Part shown: one piece after another, positions 44,129-54,961 of the stretch
How positions within the stretch are numbered: the first letter of the stretch is position 1
Layout of the letters: each line of letters starts with the position of its first letter
Assembly: GCF_000381125.1 (NCBI RefSeq)
Contig: NZ_KB905933.1
Location: 1-64,000, forward strand
DNA length: 64,000 nucleotides
Reading direction: 5' to 3'
From: Caldimonas manganoxidans ATCC BAA-369
GTDB lineage: Bacteria > Pseudomonadota > Gammaproteobacteria > Burkholderiales > Burkholderiaceae_C
The notes under the pieces: generated by a model
What the model was told of the DNA's origin: nothing
Databases searched by the model: none
What the model saw: the letters and a program-made list of their open reading frames with translations, nothing else
Position numbers and translations under genes: made by a program

Positions 44129-45028
44129 ATGCGCATTCGGTCCCCCTCGCTGCACGAACTCCACGCTCTGGCGGTCACGGCCGAACAGGGCAGCTTTTCG
44201 CGCGCTGCCGAGGTCCTGTGCGTCACGCAGGGGGCCATCAGCCGGGCGGTGGCGCGCCTGGAGGAGCATGTCGGCCAGCCCCTGCTGCGCCGCCAGGGCC
44301 GCCGCAGCGAGCTCACCGAGGCCGGCCGCGCCTACCTTGCGCAGGTGGGCCCGGCCCTGTCGGCCATCGAGGCCGCCACCATCGAACTGCAGGCCCACCG
44401 CGCGGTGGGGGCCTTGCGCATTTCGGTGCTGCCCACACTGGCCAGCAAGTGGCTCATCCCCCGCCTGCCCGACTTCCAGGCCCGACACCCCGGCATCCAG
44501 TTGTCCTTTGCGCCCTACCGGCGCGACGACCCGCTGGAAGACCCGCAGATCGATGCCTGGGTGCGCAACGGCGACGGGCGCTGGCCGGCGCCCATCGTGT
44601 CCGATTACGTGGTGGGCCGCGACATCGTGCCCATTTGCCGTCCGCAAGACCTCCACGGCCCGCAGGCGCTGCGCGAGCCGGCCGACCTGCTCGCACGGCC
44701 GCTGCTCTTCCACACCAACTATCCCGACAACTGGGCCTACTGGTTCGCTGCGGTTGGCGTGCAGGCGCCGCCGCTGAGACCGGCTGCCGACTTCGACCAG
44801 GTGGCCATGCTGGTGCAGGCCGTCATCGCCGGGCTCGGGGTGGCCGTGGTGCAGCGCTGCCTGATCGAGGACGATCTGGCCGCTGGTCGCGTTGTCGTGC
44901 CCTTCGAGCGCCCGGTGCTCAACCAGCGCGGCTACTTCCTGTGCTACCCCCGCGGGCGGCGCCATCACCGGCCGCTGGCCATCTTTCGGGAGTGGTTGCT
45001 GGACCAGGCGCAAGGGGCGCCGGCCTGA
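44129..45028 (+). CDS. LysR-family transcriptional regulator
   Basis: A 299-residue LysR protein of the GcvA-like branch. The HTH reads EQGSFSRAAEVLCVTQGAIS then RAVARLEEHVGQPLLRR. The sensor domain begins LRISVLPTLASKWLIPRLPDFQ and includes VQAVIAGLGVAVV. It faces away from the Bug-amidohydrolase unit with a 134-base gap, the usual arrangement for a regulator of that unit. Confidence 0.92.
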   Translation: MRIRSPSLHELHALAVTAEQGSFSRAAEVLCVTQGAISRAVARLEEHVGQPLLRRQGRRSELTEAGRAYLAQVGPALSAIEAATIELQAHRAVGALRISVLPTLASKWLIPRLPDFQARHPGIQLSFAPYRRDDPLEDPQIDAWVRNGDGRWPAPIVSDYVVGRDIVPICRPQDLHGPQALREPADLLARPLLFHTNYPDNWAYWFAAVGVQAPPLRPAADFDQVAMLVQAVIAGLGVAVVQRCLIEDDLAAGRVVVPFERPVLNQRGYFLCYPRGRRHHRPLAIFREWLLDQAQGAPA

Positions 45029-45031
45029 GCC

Positions 45032-45865
45032 TCAGGCCCGGCGTCCCCCGCTGCAACGGCGGTGACCCACCAGATCGCAGCGGCTGGCCACGGCCTCGAA
45101 CCCGGCCTGGCGCAGCAGGGTCTGCACGGCATCCGCCTGGTCGTGGCCATGTTCGATCAGCAGCCAGGCGCCGGCGCGCAGATGGTGGGGGGCACCCGCG
45201 ATGATCGTGCGGATGGCGTCCAACCCGTCGGGCCCGGACGTGAGCGCCAGCCGGGGCTCGTGCGCGAGGTCGGCCAGATGCGGGTCGCCCTCGGCGATGT
45301 AGGGCGGGTTGCTCACGACCAGATCGAACGGCGCTTCACCGGCAGGCAGGGCCTGCCACCAAGACCCCTGGAACGTGCGCAGTGACAGCCCCAGGCGGTG
45401 CGCATTGGAGACGGCCACGGCCAGCGCGGGTGCGCTGAGGTCGACCGCGCTGAGCTGCGCATCGGGCCGCTCGTGCGCCAGGGCCAGGGCAATGGCGCCA
45501 CTGCCGGTGCCCAGGTCGAGCACGCGCGGCGCATGGCAACCATGCAGGAGCTCCAGCGCCCAGTCGACCAGCACTTCGGTGTCGGGCCGCGGCACCAGCA
45601 CATCGGGGCCGACCTGCAACATCAGCCCATAAAACTCTTTGCGCCCCAGCAGATAAGCCACGGGCTCGCCGGCGCGGCGTCGCTGCAGCCAATGGCGAAA
45701 GCGCTGCAGCGTCGGCCCATCCAGCGTGTCGGTGTCGTGTGCCCGCAGCCAGGCGCGCGCATCTTGCTCGCCCAGCTGCAGCGCCTCGGCCAACAGCAAT
45801 TGGGCATCGAGCCGGTCGATGCCCAGGGCTGCGGCCTCTTGAAGGGCTTGGGCCACCGTGCTCAT
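45032..45865 (-). CDS. prmC: Release-factor glutamine methyltransferase
   Basis: A 277-residue SAM-dependent enzyme that methylates the GGQ glutamine of release factors. It shows [48 protein letters not shown] (SAM site) and the catalytic [15 protein letters not shown]. It overlaps the prfA stop by 4 bases (ATGA), so enzyme and its substrate protein are made together. Confidence 0.95.
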   Translation of the reverse strand: MSTVAQALQEAAALGIDRLDAQLLLAEALQLGEQDARAWLRAHDTDTLDGPTLQRFRHWLQRRRAGEPVAYLLGRKEFYGLMLQVGPDVLVPRPDTEVLVDWALELLHGCHAPRVLDLGTGSGAIALALAHERPDAQLSAVDLSAPALAVAVSNAHRLGLSLRTFQGSWWQALPAGEAPFDLVVSNPPYIAEGDPHLADLAHEPRLALTSGPDGLDAIRTIIAGAPHHLRAGAWLLIEHGHDQADAVQTLLRQAGFEAVASRCDLVGHRRCSGGRRA

Positions 45866-46953
45866 TCGATCCCCATCTCTTGCAGCAAGTCGGCCACCTG
45901 CTGAGCCTGACGAGCACTGCGCAGGGCCTCGATCACCTCGTCGAGATCGCCGTCCATCACGGCGCCCAACTTGTACAACGTGAGGTTGATGCGGTGATCG
46001 GTGAGCCGCCCTTGCGGAAAGTTATAAGTGCGGATGCGGTCGCTGCGGTCACCGCTACCGATCAGACTCTTGCGCGTGGCCGCTTCCTTGGCCGCGCGCT
46101 CGGCGCGTTCTTTCTCACGCAGCCTTGCCGCCAGCATGGCCATGGCCTTGGCCTTGTTGCGATGTTGCGAGCGGTCGTCCTGGCACTCGGCCACCAAGCC
46201 AGTGGGCAGATGCGTGATGCGGATGGCCGAATCCGTCTTGTTCACATGTTGCCCGCCAGCGCCGCTGGCGCGAAACGTGTCGATGCGCAGCTCGGCCGGA
46301 TCGAGCCGGATCTCCTCGGCTTCATCCGGTTCGGGCAACACCGCCACCGTGCAGGCGCTGGTGTGGATGCGTCCTTGCGCTTCCGTGGCCGGCACGCGCT
46401 GCACACGGTGGCCGCCCGATTCGAAGCGCAAGTGCCCATAGACCTCCTCGCCTTCGATGCGCACCACCACCTCTTTGTAGCCTCCCAGGTCGGATTCGCT
46501 GGCCGAGAGGATCTCGCTGCGCCAGCCGCGACGCTCGGCATAGCGCAGGTACATGCGCAGCAAATCGGCCGCGAAGAGCGCCGATTCATCCCCTCCGGTG
46601 CCGGCACGAATTTCCAGGAAGGCCGGTCGTGCGTCATCGGGGTCGCGTGGCAGCAAGGCTCGCTGCAGCTCGGTCTCCAAGCGCTGCAAGTCGGCCTGCG
46701 CTTGCGAGATCTCTTCAGCGGCCAGGTCTGCCAATTCCGGATCGGCCAGCATCTCGCGGGCTGCGGTCAGATCCCGTTCGCGTTGCAGATAGCGGCGATA
46801 GCGCTCGGCCAGCGCCGAGACCTCGCTGTGCTCGCTTGTCAGATCCCGAAAGCGGGTGATGTCGGCCACCACGTCCGGGGCGGCCAGCACGGCATCCAAG
46901 TCTTGCAGGCGTTGCAAGGTGCGGTCGAGTTGCTGGCGCAGGGCGTCTTTCAT
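45862..46953 (-). CDS. prfA: Peptide chain release factor 1
   Basis: A 363-residue RF1. The GGQ motif is in [17 protein letters not shown]; the [20 protein letters not shown] and [20 protein letters not shown] segments are standard. RF1 reads UAA and UAG, which matters for the TAG-split kinase at 27619. ATG 46953 is 58 bases downstream of hemA. Confidence 0.96.
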   Translation of the reverse strand: MKDALRQQLDRTLQRLQDLDAVLAAPDVVADITRFRDLTSEHSEVSALAERYRRYLQRERDLTAAREMLADPELADLAAEEISQAQADLQRLETELQRALLPRDPDDARPAFLEIRAGTGGDESALFAADLLRMYLRYAERRGWRSEILSASESDLGGYKEVVVRIEGEEVYGHLRFESGGHRVQRVPATEAQGRIHTSACTVAVLPEPDEAEEIRLDPAELRIDTFRASGAGGQHVNKTDSAIRITHLPTGLVAECQDDRSQHRNKAKAMAMLAARLREKERAERAAKEAATRKSLIGSGDRSDRIRTYNFPQGRLTDHRINLTLYKLGAVMDGDLDEVIEALRSARQAQQVADLLQEMGIE

Positions 46954-47011
46954 GGGGCGGGCGGATGGAGAGGGGCGGGCCATGGCGCGGCCCGGGCGCA
47001 GGTCCGCCGGG

Positions 47012-48298
47012 CTAGCGCTTGCCTTGACGGCTGGGGTCGGTGGAGGTGCGGCGCAGGAACAGGCGCGAGACCGTCTCGGCCAACTGTTGGCGATGCTTGG
47101 GGTCGGCGCTGTGCAGCTCGGCCAAGGCTCCGTGCAGCATTTTGTTGGCCATGCCCCGTGACAGCGCCTCCAGCACGGCCTCGACATCTTCGCCCCGGGC
47201 CAAGGCCTTGCGTGCCCGAGCGATTTCGATGCGGCGCCACTCATCGGCCTGGGCATTCAAAGCCTGGATCAGTGGCACGCTGGCGCGTTGATCCAGCCAG
47301 TGCACGAAGCTTTGGACACCGGTTTCGATGATGGCCTCGGCCTGAGCCACGGCGGCTTGGCGCTTCTCGCCGGCGGTTTGCACCACGGCGCTCAGATCGT
47401 CCACCGTGTACAGGTAGACGTCGTCGAGCTGGGCCACTTCGGGCTCGATGTCGCGCGGCACGGCCAAGTCCACCATGAACATGGGGCGGTGCTTGCGCAG
47501 CTTCAAGGCGCGCTCGACCGCCCCCAGGCCGATGATCGGCAGCGAGCTGGCCGTGCAAGACACCACCACGTCGAACTCAGCCAGGCGGCTGGGCAATTCG
47601 GCCATGCGCATGGCCTCGGCGCCGAAATGAGCGGCGAGTTTCTCGCCACGTTCGAGCGTGCGGTTGGCCACGGCCATGGCCTTGGGCTTTTTGGCCGCAA
47701 AGTGGGTGGCCGCCAACTCGATCATCTCGCCGGCGCCGACGAAGAGCACCTTGACTTCGCGCAGGTCCTCGAAAAGCTGGCCGGCCAAACGCACGGCTGC
47801 GGCGGCCATGCTGATCGAATGCGCTCCGATCTCGGTGGAGGTGCGGACCTCTTTGGCCACGGCGAATGAGCGCTGGAAGAGCTGATGCAGCGTCGTGCCC
47901 AGCGTGCCGGCCGCGTCGGCTTGACGCACCGCCTGCTTCATCTGGCCCAAGATTTGCGGCTCACCGAGCACCATGGAGTCCAGCCCGCTGGCCACCCGGA
48001 AGGCATGGCGCGCGGCGTGCCCGCCTTCGAGCACGTAGGTGTGGTGCCGAAGCTGGCTGGCACTGACCCCACCCAACTGGGCGAACCACTCCAGCGTGGG
48101 GTCCACCACTTCGGGCGAGGCAGCGCAGTACAGCTCGGTGCGGTTGCAGGTGGAGACGAGCGCCGCCTCCCGGGTCTGGTGCAAGCGATCGCGCAATTGG
48201 CGCAGCAGCCCAGGCAGTTGCTCGGGCGTGAACGCAAAGCGGCCGCGCAGGTCCAGCGGCGCGCTCGTATGGTTCAGGCCCAGGGCAATGACGCTCAT
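47012..48298 (-). CDS. hemA: Glutamyl-tRNA reductase
   Basis: A 428-residue enzyme for the first step of 5-aminolevulinate synthesis by the C5 route. The active-site cysteine is in [24 protein letters not shown], the NADPH site [17 protein letters not shown] and [16 protein letters not shown] are present. It leads the hemA-prfA-prmC unit. A TATAAT box ends only 7 bases before ATG 48298, so the mRNA may have almost no leader. Confidence 0.96.
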   Translation of the reverse strand: MSVIALGLNHTSAPLDLRGRFAFTPEQLPGLLRQLRDRLHQTREAALVSTCNRTELYCAASPEVVDPTLEWFAQLGGVSASQLRHHTYVLEGGHAARHAFRVASGLDSMVLGEPQILGQMKQAVRQADAAGTLGTTLHQLFQRSFAVAKEVRTSTEIGAHSISMAAAAVRLAGQLFEDLREVKVLFVGAGEMIELAATHFAAKKPKAMAVANRTLERGEKLAAHFGAEAMRMAELPSRLAEFDVVVSCTASSLPIIGLGAVERALKLRKHRPMFMVDLAVPRDIEPEVAQLDDVYLYTVDDLSAVVQTAGEKRQAAVAQAEAIIETGVQSFVHWLDQRASVPLIQALNAQADEWRRIEIARARKALARGEDVEAVLEALSRGMANKMLHGALAELHSADPKHRQQLAETVSRLFLRRTSTDPSRQGKR

Positions 48299-48305
48299 GG
48301 GCTCG

Positions 48306-48311
48306 ATTATA
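48306..48311 (-). promoter_or_regulatory. TATAAT -10 box close to the hemA start
   Basis: On the minus strand TATAAT occupies 48311-48306. Transcription would begin about 7 bases on, at or next to the ATG at 48298. The best -35 candidate, CTGCGA at 48334-48329 with 17-base spacing, is weak. No ribosome site lies in front of the ATG. Confidence 0.4.
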
Positions 48312-48378
48312 AAATTTGACGCTTTGGCTCGCAGCCTGCGGACGACGAGCCGTTCTTGACGCATATCAATCGTCCTCC

Positions 48379-48663
48379 ATGGGTTTCCTCGACGCCCTGT
48401 GGCACCTGCTCAATCTGTTCGCACCGGCCCTGGGCTTGGCGGCGATCGCCACGGCGCTGAGCAAGTGCTTGTGGTGGCGCCAGCTGCGTGGCGTGGCCTG
48501 GGCGCGGCTGCTGGGGTGGAGTGCGGCAGGCGCCACGGTGGCTTTGTTGGGAGGGCTCGTTCTGTGGGGGGCTGACGGTCGCATGGCCACCTATGCCGCG
48601 ATGGTGTTCGCCACGGCCGTGGCCTTGGCCTGGGCCGGCTTTGGTGGACGCCGCGATGCCTGA
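48379..48663 (+). CDS. Hypothetical small membrane protein
   Basis: A 94-residue protein with three hydrophobic helices ([40 protein letters not shown] and [18 protein letters not shown]) and a short basic end. Not matched to a named family by me. It overlaps the start of the next gene by 8 bases, so the two are translated together. Confidence 0.65.
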   Translation: MGFLDALWHLLNLFAPALGLAAIATALSKCLWWRQLRGVAWARLLGWSAAGATVALLGGLVLWGADGRMATYAAMVFATAVALAWAGFGGRRDA

Positions 48664-49831
48664 GCTGGATCTGCTGTGGCTCGGGCTGTTCCTGGGCGTG
48701 GCGGCCATGGCCTTGGCCTATGCCAGCGGCGAGGCGTTGATGCGCGGCGATGCGGTCAATGCCTGGTATGCCCTGCATGTCGTGATGATGGTGCTGTACC
48801 AAGGGGTGCAGCTGGGCTACGCCGATGGGTTGGACGTGGGGCACGATGCCGGCATGCGCGAGGCCGTGCGCTTGATGGCTGGCGCCTTGTTGGCGGCGGT
48901 CAGTCTTCTGTTCGCGCGGCGCTTGCTGCCCCGCGCTCTGGGAGACCGGCGGGCCGACCGCTGGGCGGTGGTGGTGGCCGCCGTCGGTGTGGCGCTGACG
49001 GCCGGCTACCTGGCATGGCCGGAGCTGGCCCGCGAGCCCACGGTGGTGCTGGCGCAGCGGGCGTATGACCTGTTGGCTTTGTCGTCGGTGATATTCCTGC
49101 TGTGGGCCTTGCGCGGCGTGCGCTTGCCCTATATCGGTTGGTATGCGGCGGCTTTCCTGTCGGTGGCGGCCGGCCTGGCGCTGGCTGCGGCGGCCGAGCG
49201 TGGCTGGCTGCCTGCGCAGGGCGGATGGGAGCGCTATGGCATGCTGGCCGGCGCCGGGCTGGAAATCCTGATCCTCACTTATGCCTTGAATTTCAGCGCC
49301 CGCGACTTGTCGCGTGGCCCCGGCGAGCGCCGCCACGGCGCCCGCCTGGACCGTTGGACCGGCCTGCTGCACGGCGGCGAGCTGCCGGGCCTGTTGATGT
49401 CGCTGTCGGTGCGTTCGCTGCGCATGAACACCGCTGGCGCAGTGATCATGCTGCGCCTGGCCAATCTGGAGGACCTGCAGCGTGCCCATGGATCCGAAGT
49501 GACCGAGGCCGTGATGAAGGCGTGCGCCCGCGTGCTGCGCGAGGCCTGCAGCCCGGACGACCTGCCCTTGCGCTTGGACGACGCGCGCTTCGTGGTGGTG
49601 CTCGAGCAGGTGCAAAGCCGGTCCGAGGCTCATGCGCTGGCCCAGCGCATCCTGGAGCTGGGCCTGCGGCATCATCCTGAGCTGCCGCCGCTGGAACGGC
49701 TGCATTGGCATGCGGCCGTGGCCTGCATTCCGCAGGATCTCAAGGGCAAGCCGCAAACCTTGATCGAACGTCTGGACCAGGCCGTCGCCCAGATCCGTCG
49801 CGGCAGCGGCGCGCTGATTCGCAGTCTGTGA
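48656..49831 (+). CDS. Seven-helix membrane protein with degenerate GGDEF domain
   Basis: A 391-residue protein. Residues 1-220 contain about seven hydrophobic helices, like 7TM sensor modules. Residues 230-391 have the GGDEF fold pattern (LDRWTGLLHGGEL where active enzymes have L-T-G-L-x-N-R, RLANLEDLQRAHG, VLREACSPDDLPLRLDDARFVVVL). The signature G-G-D-E-F is replaced by LDDARF, and the metal-site aspartate region is altered (VIMLRLANL), so it cannot make c-di-GMP. It may sense or bind a ligand instead. The start is ATG 48656. Confidence 0.78.
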   Translation: MPELDLLWLGLFLGVAAMALAYASGEALMRGDAVNAWYALHVVMMVLYQGVQLGYADGLDVGHDAGMREAVRLMAGALLAAVSLLFARRLLPRALGDRRADRWAVVVAAVGVALTAGYLAWPELAREPTVVLAQRAYDLLALSSVIFLLWALRGVRLPYIGWYAAAFLSVAAGLALAAAAERGWLPAQGGWERYGMLAGAGLEILILTYALNFSARDLSRGPGERRHGARLDRWTGLLHGGELPGLLMSLSVRSLRMNTAGAVIMLRLANLEDLQRAHGSEVTEAVMKACARVLREACSPDDLPLRLDDARFVVVLEQVQSRSEAHALAQRILELGLRHHPELPPLERLHWHAAVACIPQDLKGKPQTLIERLDQAVAQIRRGSGALIRSL

Positions 49832-49843
49832 TGCCCGCGGGCT

Positions 49844-51211
<1,368 letters not shown>

Positions 51212-51229
51212 GGCCCTTCTCCTTCTCCT

Positions 51230-51613
51230 TCAGCGCGGGGTCCAGGTTTGAGAGATGGGCTCGAACTGCCAGCGGCTGGCTTCCTCGGCCGTGCGCGGCC
51301 AGGGCTTTTTGAGTTCGTCGTCTCGCAAGATCCAGACGTCTTTGACGAAACCTTGGGTGTCCAGCGTGTAATGGACCATCGCTTTGGTGCCGATCAAGGA
51401 GCCGGACAGCACCAGCAAGTTGTTCGTGCCGCGGATGCGTGAAGCCGGCACCATGCGGGCCGGCTTGCCGTTGAGCAGGACTTCGGGCGGCTGTCCGAAC
51501 ACCATCTCGCCACGCAAGGCCGTGGCAGGGAACTGGCGCGCCACGACGGCCTGGGCCTGGGCGACGAGGGTGGCGGCCGACAGGGTCAGGCCGATGAGCA
51601 CACAGCGAAACAT
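51230..51613 (-). CDS. Exported hypothetical protein
   Basis: A 127-residue protein with a clear signal peptide (MFRCVLIGLTLSAATLVAQAQA). The mature part, VVARQFPATALRGEMVFGQP, PARMVPASRIRGTNNLLVLS, then MVHYTLDTQGFVKDVWILRDDE and WQFEPIS, is predicted beta-rich and periplasmic. I do not recognise the family. It is upstream of miaB on the same strand with 18 bases between them. Confidence 0.7.
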   Translation of the reverse strand: MFRCVLIGLTLSAATLVAQAQAVVARQFPATALRGEMVFGQPPEVLLNGKPARMVPASRIRGTNNLLVLSGSLIGTKAMVHYTLDTQGFVKDVWILRDDELKKPWPRTAEEASRWQFEPISQTWTPR

Positions 51614-51671
51614 GGTGTAGATCCAGTGGCTGTCAGGGTGCTGCGCAGTATGGACCACGGCAGCGCAAAAC

Positions 51672-51702
51672 GAAAACGGCCCCAGTGGAAGAACTGGGGC
51701 CG
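51672..51702 (-). terminator. Strong Rho-independent terminator after tRNA-Met
   Basis: Read on the minus strand: a perfect 10-bp stem (CGGCCCCAGT with its complement, 51702-51693 and 51686-51677) around a 6-base loop, followed by TTTTCGTTTT (51676-51667). It ends transcription 7 bases after the tRNA. Confidence 0.88.
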
Positions 51703-51708
51703 AACATC

Positions 51709-51785
<77 letters not shown>

Positions 51786-51859
51786 AAGAGCCTGCGATTA
51801 TAAGCCGATATCCGATGACTTGCCAAGTCGCCTTCCGGTTTCAGCGGTCACTCATCAGC

Positions 51860-51956
51860 ACAAAACATTATAAAGAAAAGACTATTTATTATTTTTCATT
51901 CTGATTGCGCGTCGCTAGCATCCCTGCGCATCGAAAGATTTTCAGGATGGGTGCCC
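51860..51956 (+). promoter_or_regulatory. AT-rich leader of the sulfate operon
   Basis: A strikingly AT-rich run (51860-51900: CAAAACATTATAAAGAAAAG then ACTATTTATTATTTTTCATT) lies 57 bases before cysA. Such runs precede cys operons that need the LysR-type activator CysB. Possible -35/-10 pair TTGCGC (51905-51910) and a weak GCTAGC follow. The ribosome site is AGGATGG at 51944-51950. Confidence 0.45.
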
Positions 51957-52988
51957 ATGAGCATCGAAGTGCGCAATCTGTACAAGGCCTTCGGGAAGAC
52001 GGTGGTGTGTGACCACCTGAACCTGGACATCCCCTCGGGCGAGTTGGTGGCGCTGTTGGGGCCGTCGGGGTCGGGCAAGACCACGTTGCTGCGCATCATC
52101 GCCGGCCTGGAGCGCCCCGATGCCGGCACGGTGCATTTTCATGGGGAGGATGCCACCGATGCCGATGTGCGCGACCGCGGTGTGGGCTTCGTGTTCCAGC
52201 ACTATGCCCTGTTCAATCACATGACCATCTTCGAGAACGTGGCTTTCGGGCTGCGTGTGCGCCCGCGCGCCACGCGGCCCAGCGAGGCCCAAATCCGCAA
52301 GAAGGTGATGGAGTTGCTGGAGCTCGTGCAATTGGACTGGATCGCCGACCGCTATCCCCACCAGCTCTCGGGCGGTCAGCGGCAACGCATTGCCCTGGCC
52401 CGAGCATTGGCGGTGGAGCCCAAGGTGCTGCTGCTGGACGAGCCGTTCGGCGCGCTCGACGCCAAGGTGCGCAAGGAGCTGCGCCGCTGGCTGCGTCGGC
52501 TGCACGATGAAGTGCATCTGACCAGCGTCTTCGTCACGCACGACCAGGACGAGGCCATGGAAGTGGCCGACCGCATCGTGGTGATGAACCATGGTCGCAT
52601 CGAGCAGCAAGGCACCCCCGACGAGGTCTACGACCATCCAGCCACGCCATTCGTGTTGGAGTTTCTCGGGGATGTCAACCTCTTTCACGGCCGCTTGGGG
52701 CATGCTCCGGGTGGCGCCACCGACGAGGTGAGCTACGTGCGGCCGCACGAGCTCGACATCTTGGGCCAGCCCGAGGAGGGCAGCTTGCCGGTGACGCTGT
52801 CGCAGATCCTGACCGTCGGGCCCAACACCCGCATCGAATTCAAACGATTGGACGATGGTTGCTATGTGGACGTCGAGATGCCGCGCGCCCGCTTTGTCGC
52901 ACTGCGCGAGCAGCTGGGCCTGCAGCCCGGCAGCACGGCCTACTTGAAGCCGCGTCGGGTGACGCGCTTCGAGGTCGAGGCGGCTTGA
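51957..52988 (+). CDS. cysA: Sulfate/thiosulfate ABC transporter ATP-binding subunit
   Basis: A 343-residue ATPase of the CysA type. Walker [11 protein letters not shown]-loop [13 protein letters not shown], signature LSGGQRQR, Walker [13 protein letters not shown] and the switch [11 protein letters not shown] are present. The C-terminal TOBE-like region has [12 protein letters not shown] typical of CysA. It is the first gene of the unit, ahead of the binding protein and both permeases. ATG 51957 has AGGATGG upstream. Confidence 0.95.
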   Translation: MSIEVRNLYKAFGKTVVCDHLNLDIPSGELVALLGPSGSGKTTLLRIIAGLERPDAGTVHFHGEDATDADVRDRGVGFVFQHYALFNHMTIFENVAFGLRVRPRATRPSEAQIRKKVMELLELVQLDWIADRYPHQLSGGQRQRIALARALAVEPKVLLLDEPFGALDAKVRKELRRWLRRLHDEVHLTSVFVTHDQDEAMEVADRIVVMNHGRIEQQGTPDEVYDHPATPFVLEFLGDVNLFHGRLGHAPGGATDEVSYVRPHELDILGQPEEGSLPVTLSQILTVGPNTRIEFKRLDDGCYVDVEMPRARFVALREQLGLQPGSTAYLKPRRVTRFEVEAA

Positions 52989-53034
52989 GTCCTTTCGTCT
53001 GTCCCGATTTCTTCCCATTTCAAGGAACGTCATC

Positions 53035-54051
53035 ATGTTCAAATCTCTGCTGCGTGTGGGCCTGGCCGTGGCCGTGTGGGCTGCTGTATCGACCGCATGG
53101 GCGCAATCCGGCCCCACCTTGCTCAATGCGTCGTACGACATCGCTCGCGAACTGTTCGCCGCCATCAACCCCAAGTTCGTCGAGCATTGGAAGAAGAAAA
53201 CCGGCCAGGATGTGCGGATCGACCAATCCCACGCCGGCACGTCACGTCAGGCCCAGGACATCATCCAGGGCAAAAAGGTCGATACCGTCACTTTCAACCA
53301 GGCCACGGATGTCGATTTGTTGGCCAAGCGCGGCTTGGTGGCCTCCGACTGGAGGAAGAAGTTCCCGAACAACGCCTCGCCGTACTACAGCACCATCGCC
53401 TTCTTGGTGCGCAAAGGCAATCCCAAGAACATCAAGTCCTGGGACGACTTGGTGCGTGATGATGTGAAACTCATCTTCCCCAATCCCAAGACCTCCGGCA
53501 ACGCACGCTACACCTACCTGGGCGCCTGGCTCTACGCGAACGAGAAGTTCAATGGCAATGAGGCGCAGGTGCGTGACTTCGTGGCCCGGTTGCTGGCCAA
53601 CGTGCAGAACTTCCCCACCGGCGGCCGCGGTGCCACCGTGGCCTTCGCTCAGAACAACCAGGGCGACGTGCTGTTGACCTTCGAGTCCGAGGTGATCAAT
53701 ATCGCTCGCGGCGACGAGTTCAAAGCCCTGGGCCTGGAGGTCGTGGTGCCGCCGGTGTCGGTGCTGGCCGAATTCCCGGTGGCCGTGGTCGACAAGGTGG
53801 TCGACGAGAGGGGCACCCGCGCCTTGGCCACCGAATATTTGAACTTCCAGTACACCCGCGAGATCCAGTTGCTGCTGACCTCGTTCAACTACCGGGTGCA
53901 CGAGCCCACGGTGGTCAAGGCGACGGCCGACAAGTTTCCGTCCATTCGCCTGATCGATCCGGTCAAGGTGCTGGGGCCGTGGGACAAAATCAGCGAGACC
54001 CACTTCGCCTCGGGCGCCATCTTGGACCAGTTGCTGGCCCGCCGCCGTTGA
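53035..54051 (+). CDS. sbp: Sulfate-binding periplasmic protein
   Basis: A 338-residue sulfate-binding protein. The signal ends at STAWAQS. Markers are LLNASYDIARELFAAINPKF, QSHAGTSRQAQDIIQGKKVDTV, F-N-Q-A-T-D-V-D-L-L and PKTSGNARYTYLGAW with GGRGATVAFAQNNQGDVLLTFESE. These match Sbp rather than CysP in general look, though either name could apply. It lies 46 bases after cysA. Confidence 0.94.
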   Translation: MFKSLLRVGLAVAVWAAVSTAWAQSGPTLLNASYDIARELFAAINPKFVEHWKKKTGQDVRIDQSHAGTSRQAQDIIQGKKVDTVTFNQATDVDLLAKRGLVASDWRKKFPNNASPYYSTIAFLVRKGNPKNIKSWDDLVRDDVKLIFPNPKTSGNARYTYLGAWLYANEKFNGNEAQVRDFVARLLANVQNFPTGGRGATVAFAQNNQGDVLLTFESEVINIARGDEFKALGLEVVVPPVSVLAEFPVAVVDKVVDERGTRALATEYLNFQYTREIQLLLTSFNYRVHEPTVVKATADKFPSIRLIDPVKVLGPWDKISETHFASGAILDQLLARRR

Positions 54052-54103
54052 TTCACCCCTGTCGTTTGGAACCTGAGCGAGCCCATGACGGGCTCGCCTT
54101 GCC

Positions 54104-54961
54104 ATGGCTGTCACCACCTCCCGTCCCTTGCTGCTGATGCGGCCTGCCGTGTTGCCCGGCTTTGGGCTGAGCCTGGGCATCAGCAGCTTTTATGTCTCGT
54201 TGATCATTCTCTTTCCGGTCTCGGCGCTGTTGGCCTATGCGGCCGAGCTGAGCCCGGCGCAGTACTGGCAGGCCATCACCGATCCGCGCGTGCTGTCGAG
54301 CTACCGCGTCACCGTGGGGGCTGCGCTGTATGCCACCGTGGCCTCGGTGCTGATCGGGCTGTTGTTGGCCTGGGTGACGGTGCGCTACGAGTTTCCCGGC
54401 CGCCGCTTGCTCGACACCCTGATCGATCTGCCCTTTGCACTGCCCACGGCCGTGGCGGGCCTGACCTTGTCGGTGCTGCTGGCCCCCACCGGTTGGGTGG
54501 GCCAGTGGTTCGAGCTCGTGGGCCTGAAGATCGCCTATGCCTATCCAGGCATCGTGGTGGCCATGACCTTCACCAGCCTGCCCTTCGTGGTGCGTACCGT
54601 GCAGCCCGTGCTGCAGGATTTCGGCACCGAGGTCGAGGAGGCCGCGCGCACGTTGGGGGCAACGCGCGTGCAGATTTTTTGGCGGGTGATCTTGCCCACG
54701 CTGATCCCTGCCGTGGTCACCGGAGGCGCTCAGTCCTTCATCCGCAGCCTGGGTGAGTTTGGCGCGGTGGTGATGATCGCCGGCAACATTCCCTTCCAGA
54801 CCGAGGTCAGCTCACTGATGATCTTCGTGCGCCTGCAAGAATACGAATACCCGGCCGCTGCGGCGATTGCCACGGTGATCCTGCTGGCGTCGCTGCTGCT
54901 GATGTTCAGCCTGTATGTGCTGCAAGGCCGCGTGCTGCGTTGGCAGAGGAGCGCCGGATGA
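54104..54961 (+). CDS. cysT: Sulfate ABC transporter permease CysT
   Basis: A 285-residue permease with the sulfate signature: VLPGFGLSLGISSFYVSLII, the IDLPFALPTAVAGLTLS loop and the EAA motif EVEEAARTLGATRVQIFWRVIL. It is 52 bases after sbp and overlaps cysW by 4 bases. Confidence 0.94.
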   Translation: MAVTTSRPLLLMRPAVLPGFGLSLGISSFYVSLIILFPVSALLAYAAELSPAQYWQAITDPRVLSSYRVTVGAALYATVASVLIGLLLAWVTVRYEFPGRRLLDTLIDLPFALPTAVAGLTLSVLLAPTGWVGQWFELVGLKIAYAYPGIVVAMTFTSLPFVVRTVQPVLQDFGTEVEEAARTLGATRVQIFWRVILPTLIPAVVTGGAQSFIRSLGEFGAVVMIAGNIPFQTEVSSLMIFVRLQEYEYPAAAAIATVILLASLLLMFSLYVLQGRVLRWQRSAG

